Of a stretch of DNA of 12,337 nucleotides, positions 11,665 through 12,337 are shown one piece after another (the first letter of the stretch is position 1; the number at the start of each line of letters is the position of its first letter). The notes below the pieces were generated by a model. It did not search any database, was not told the DNA's origin, and saw nothing but the letters and a program-made list of their open reading frames with translations. The position numbers and the translations under genes were made by a program. This stretch comes from Oscillospiraceae bacterium (GTDB lineage Bacteria; Bacillota; Clostridia; Oscillospirales; Ruminococcaceae), in contig JAUNBN010000022.1 of NCBI GenBank assembly GCA_030527085.1, positions 1-12,337 of the forward strand. Reading direction: 5' to 3'.

Positions 11665-12337
11665 TTAAAGAAAGGGCAGGAGCCTTACGAGCAGCACCGC
11701 GGCGAGCGAGGGGAGCATATTCGTCGCGCGCATTTTAGTAAGACCCATCACGTTTGTTCCGATAACTACTATAAGGGCGTAGCCCACCATACACATATCC
11801 GCCATCGCGGCCTCGGAGAGCAGCGGGGCTATAAGCCCGGCCGAGAGCGTGAGCGCGCCCTGATAGACGAGAACGGCGAGGCTCGCGAAGAGCACGCCCG
11901 CGCCCAGGGAGGCTGCGAGGAAGAGGGCGCTTATCCCGTCCATAAGGCTTTTTATGAAGAGTATGCTGTGGTCGCCGTAGAGGCCGTCGTTAAAGGAGCC
12001 GACTATCGCCATAGCGCCAACGCAGAAGAGCAGCGAGGCCGTTACGAAGCCGCGCGCGAAGCCGTCCATGCCGAAGCGCCGCTCGAGGCCACTGCTGAAG
12101 CTCTCAAAGCGCTGCTCGAGCCGCAAGAGTTCGCCCGCGAGCGTTCCGGTAACGAGGCTTATTATCAAAAGCAGGCCGCCGTAGGTGTCGAGCGCGCCGT
12201 CCTCGCCTATAACGAGCATGTACTTGAGCGCGCCGGAAAGGCCTATAAAGACCGTGCAGAGGCCCATTATCTTCATGCAGGTTGAGGAGAGCTCCTCGCT
12301 GAGACCCTTTTTTACAAGCAGACCGGCGGCCCCTCCG
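11665..12337 (-). CDS. DUF554 (YqgA-like) membrane protein, N-terminus outside window
   Basis: Multi-pass inner-membrane protein of the DUF554 family, function unknown, possibly transport. An internal ATG at 12276 is not the start: the frame stays open to the window edge, and those residues (GGAAGLLVKKGLSEELSS) fit the family's Gly-rich first helix and KKG turn. Visible features include GLCTVFIGLSGALK, the GTLAGE segment with a basic/acidic linker, VGSFNDGLYGDHSILFIKSLMDGI, a hallmark of the family, and a hydrophobic C-terminus ending at 11665. Only about the first 10-15 residues seem missing. It is followed by the TraX-like gene after 3 nt. Confidence 0.92.
   Translation of the reverse strand, partial: GGAAGLLVKKGLSEELSSTCMKIMGLCTVFIGLSGALKYMLVIGEDGALDTYGGLLLIISLVTGTLAGELLRLEQRFESFSSGLERRFGMDGFARGFVTASLLFCVGAMAIVGSFNDGLYGDHSILFIKSLMDGISALFLAASLGAGVLFASLAVLVYQGALTLSAGLIAPLLSEAAMADMCMVGYALIVVIGTNVMGLTKMRATNMLPSLAAVLLVRLLPFL

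Overview
The window is 12.3 kb of bacterial chromosome in which every convincing gene lies on the minus strand, so the transcriptional order runs from high to low coordinates. SpsF-type sugar genes, an SppA/RDD pair, chromosomal TraX and DUF554 proteins, and a large PAS/GGDEF/EAL signalling protein suggest a Bacillota (Clostridia-like) organism with a GC-rich genome. That placement is an inference from gene content; there is no rRNA or other marker to confirm it.

Right part (12337 to 10870): the C-terminal part of a DUF554 membrane protein runs in from outside the window and is followed after 3 nt by a TraX-family multi-pass protein. A separate promoter then drives sppA (membrane-anchored signal peptide peptidase) and an RDD membrane protein whose start overlaps the sppA stop by 11 nt. 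This parallels the Bacillus subtilis sppA-sppI pair. A single-pass membrane protein of unknown function follows after 149 nt and ends at a hairpin that may be a terminator.

Middle (7542 to 2674): one monocistronic-looking gene with its own strong-looking promoter encodes a 1622-residue receptor for cyclic di-GMP metabolism. The order is extracytoplasmic sensor, PAS domains, intact GGDEF, receiver-like domain, PAS, degenerate GGDEF, intact EAL, and a PAS-like tail.

Left part (2673 to 1): a 530-nt gap holds three large hairpins, an 18-bp inverted repeat resembling the ends of a small mobile repeat, and a near-consensus promoter. That promoter drives a tight operon of aldo/keto reductase, SpsF-like cytidylyltransferase and SAM-dependent methyltransferase, consistent with making or decorating a surface or flagellar sugar.

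The most notable observation is in the methyltransferase. It is interrupted by an (AG)11 dinucleotide tract that puts its two halves in different reading frames. Twelve or nine units would restore the protein, so the gene looks like either a slippage-controlled (phase-variable) switch in the OFF state or a sequencing/assembly error at the tract.
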